A stretch of DNA of 5,305 bases, taken from assembly GCA_003176075.1 (NCBI GenBank), contig PSRN01000041.1:1-5305 (forward strand), given 5' to 3'. The notes below the pieces were generated by a model, which was not told the origin of the DNA, made no database searches, and saw nothing but the letters and a program-made list of their open reading frames with translations. The position numbers and the translations under genes were made by a program. Below, in pieces: positions 5,146 through 5,305 of the stretch (positions are counted from its first letter, which is position 1; the number at the start of each line of letters is the position of its first letter). The stretch is from Bdellovibrio sp. (GTDB lineage: Bacteria; Bdellovibrionota; Bdellovibrionia; Bdellovibrionales; Bdellovibrionaceae).

Positions 5146-5151
5146 GGAGGG
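5146..5151 (+). promoter_or_regulatory. Shine-Dalgarno that fixes the GTG 5157 start
   Basis: GGAGGG lies 5 bases before GTG 5157 in the best position for ribosome binding. It selects this frame over the competing ATG at 5144, which has no ribosome-binding site of its own and overlaps this one. Confidence 0.75.
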
Positions 5152-5156
5152 TTTCA

Positions 5157-5305
5157 GTGCTTTCGCCAAGTCGAGATACGATAGACACCGAAATATCAAC
5201 TGGTTCACCTGGTCCAGCTATTTCAACCAGTTCAGCTGTTTCACAAACTACAGATGTTTCAGAAAAAAAATTCTTTCTCAAGGAGCGCTCGGATCCCGCG
5301 GCCGC
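5157..5305 (+). CDS. N-terminus of an unrecognised Ser/Thr-rich protein, truncated by the window end
   Basis: The frame opens at 5088 after a TAA (5085-5087) and stays open to the window end; from GTG 5157 it gives 49 residues plus two bases. The N-terminus has no hydrophobic signal segment. Residues 14-35 are dominated by Ser, Thr, Ala, Gly and Pro (STGSPGPAISTSSAVSQTT), like a disordered linker, followed by a charged stretch EKKFFLKERSDP (36-47). I do not recognise the family. A run of eight A at 5263-5270 codes for EKK and could be a slippage site. It is divergent from the toxin-antitoxin operon and has its own apparent sigma-54 promoter, so it is probably a regulated gene separate from that module. 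The final codons overlap BamHI and NotI sites, so the last residues could come from vector. Confidence 0.6.
   Translation, partial: MLSPSRDTIDTEISTGSPGPAISTSSAVSQTTDVSEKKFFLKERSDPAA
5291..5305. other. Stacked BamHI, SacII and NotI sites at the window end
   Basis: GGATCC (5291-5296), CCGCGG (5296-5301) and GCGGCCGC (5298-5305) overlap in the last 15 bases. Such stacking is typical of cloning-vector polylinkers and library adaptor junctions but can occur naturally. The sites stay in frame with the 5157 gene, which is uninformative over so short a stretch. Treat this end with caution. Confidence 0.5.

Noticed and set aside
5144..5305. Competing ATG-started frame open to the window end
   Set aside because: Its start codon overlaps the Shine-Dalgarno of the GTG 5157 frame, it has none of its own, and its translation is rich in Arg, Cys, Trp, Tyr and Phe, unlike a normal protein.
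1..5305. CRISPR arrays, tRNA or rRNA genes, transposases
   Set aside because: Read through for regularly spaced repeats, tRNA-like cloverleaf ends and transposase motifs; none found.

Overview
This window looks like a flagellar filament-cap locus from a Bdellovibrio-like bacterium (Bdellovibrionota). That placement is an inference: the FliD N-terminus and the small FlaG-like protein match what I remember of Bdellovibrio homologues, and base composition in the flagellar part is near 50-55% GC by hand counts of single lines. No database search was possible.

Layout. Positions 1-256 hold no convincing gene but carry short repeats: half of a palindromic intergenic element, a diverged second copy, a 13-bp tandem repeat, and one arm of a 12-bp inverted repeat that brackets the next start codon. 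Positions 257-3219 form a plus-strand flagellar cluster: a FlaG-like protein, FliD (filament cap), FliS (flagellin export chaperone) and a helical FliT/FlgN-like protein, presumably the cap or hook-protein chaperone. The two gaps inside this cluster are about 165 bp each. One has an open frame of uncertain reality. The other has hairpins plus a full copy of the palindromic element directly in front of the fliS ribosome-binding site.

Positions 3232-4888 on the minus strand hold a two-gene AbiE-type (type IV) toxin-antitoxin module: an AbiEi-like winged-helix antitoxin/repressor and an AbiEii-like nucleotidyltransferase toxin with overlapping reading frames. The module is poorer in GC than the flagellar genes, runs convergently into them with only 12 bp between stop codons, and is headed by a perfect 14-bp-arm palindrome that is the likely autoregulatory operator. 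The toxin has an extra C-terminal segment of about 60 residues beyond the usual nucleotidyltransferase motifs.

Positions 4934-5305 contain a regulatory region followed by the start of a plus-strand gene cut off by the window end. A good sigma-54 (-24/-12) promoter match at 5109-5124, a strong Shine-Dalgarno at 5146-5151 and a GTG start at 5157 line up with consistent spacing. Two TCACCGTCA direct repeats 20 bp apart lie about 75-105 bp upstream of the predicted transcription start, where an enhancer-binding activator would bind. The truncated product is Ser/Thr-rich and unrecognised. The last 15 bases hold BamHI, SacII and NotI sites, so the extreme end could be cloning-vector sequence.
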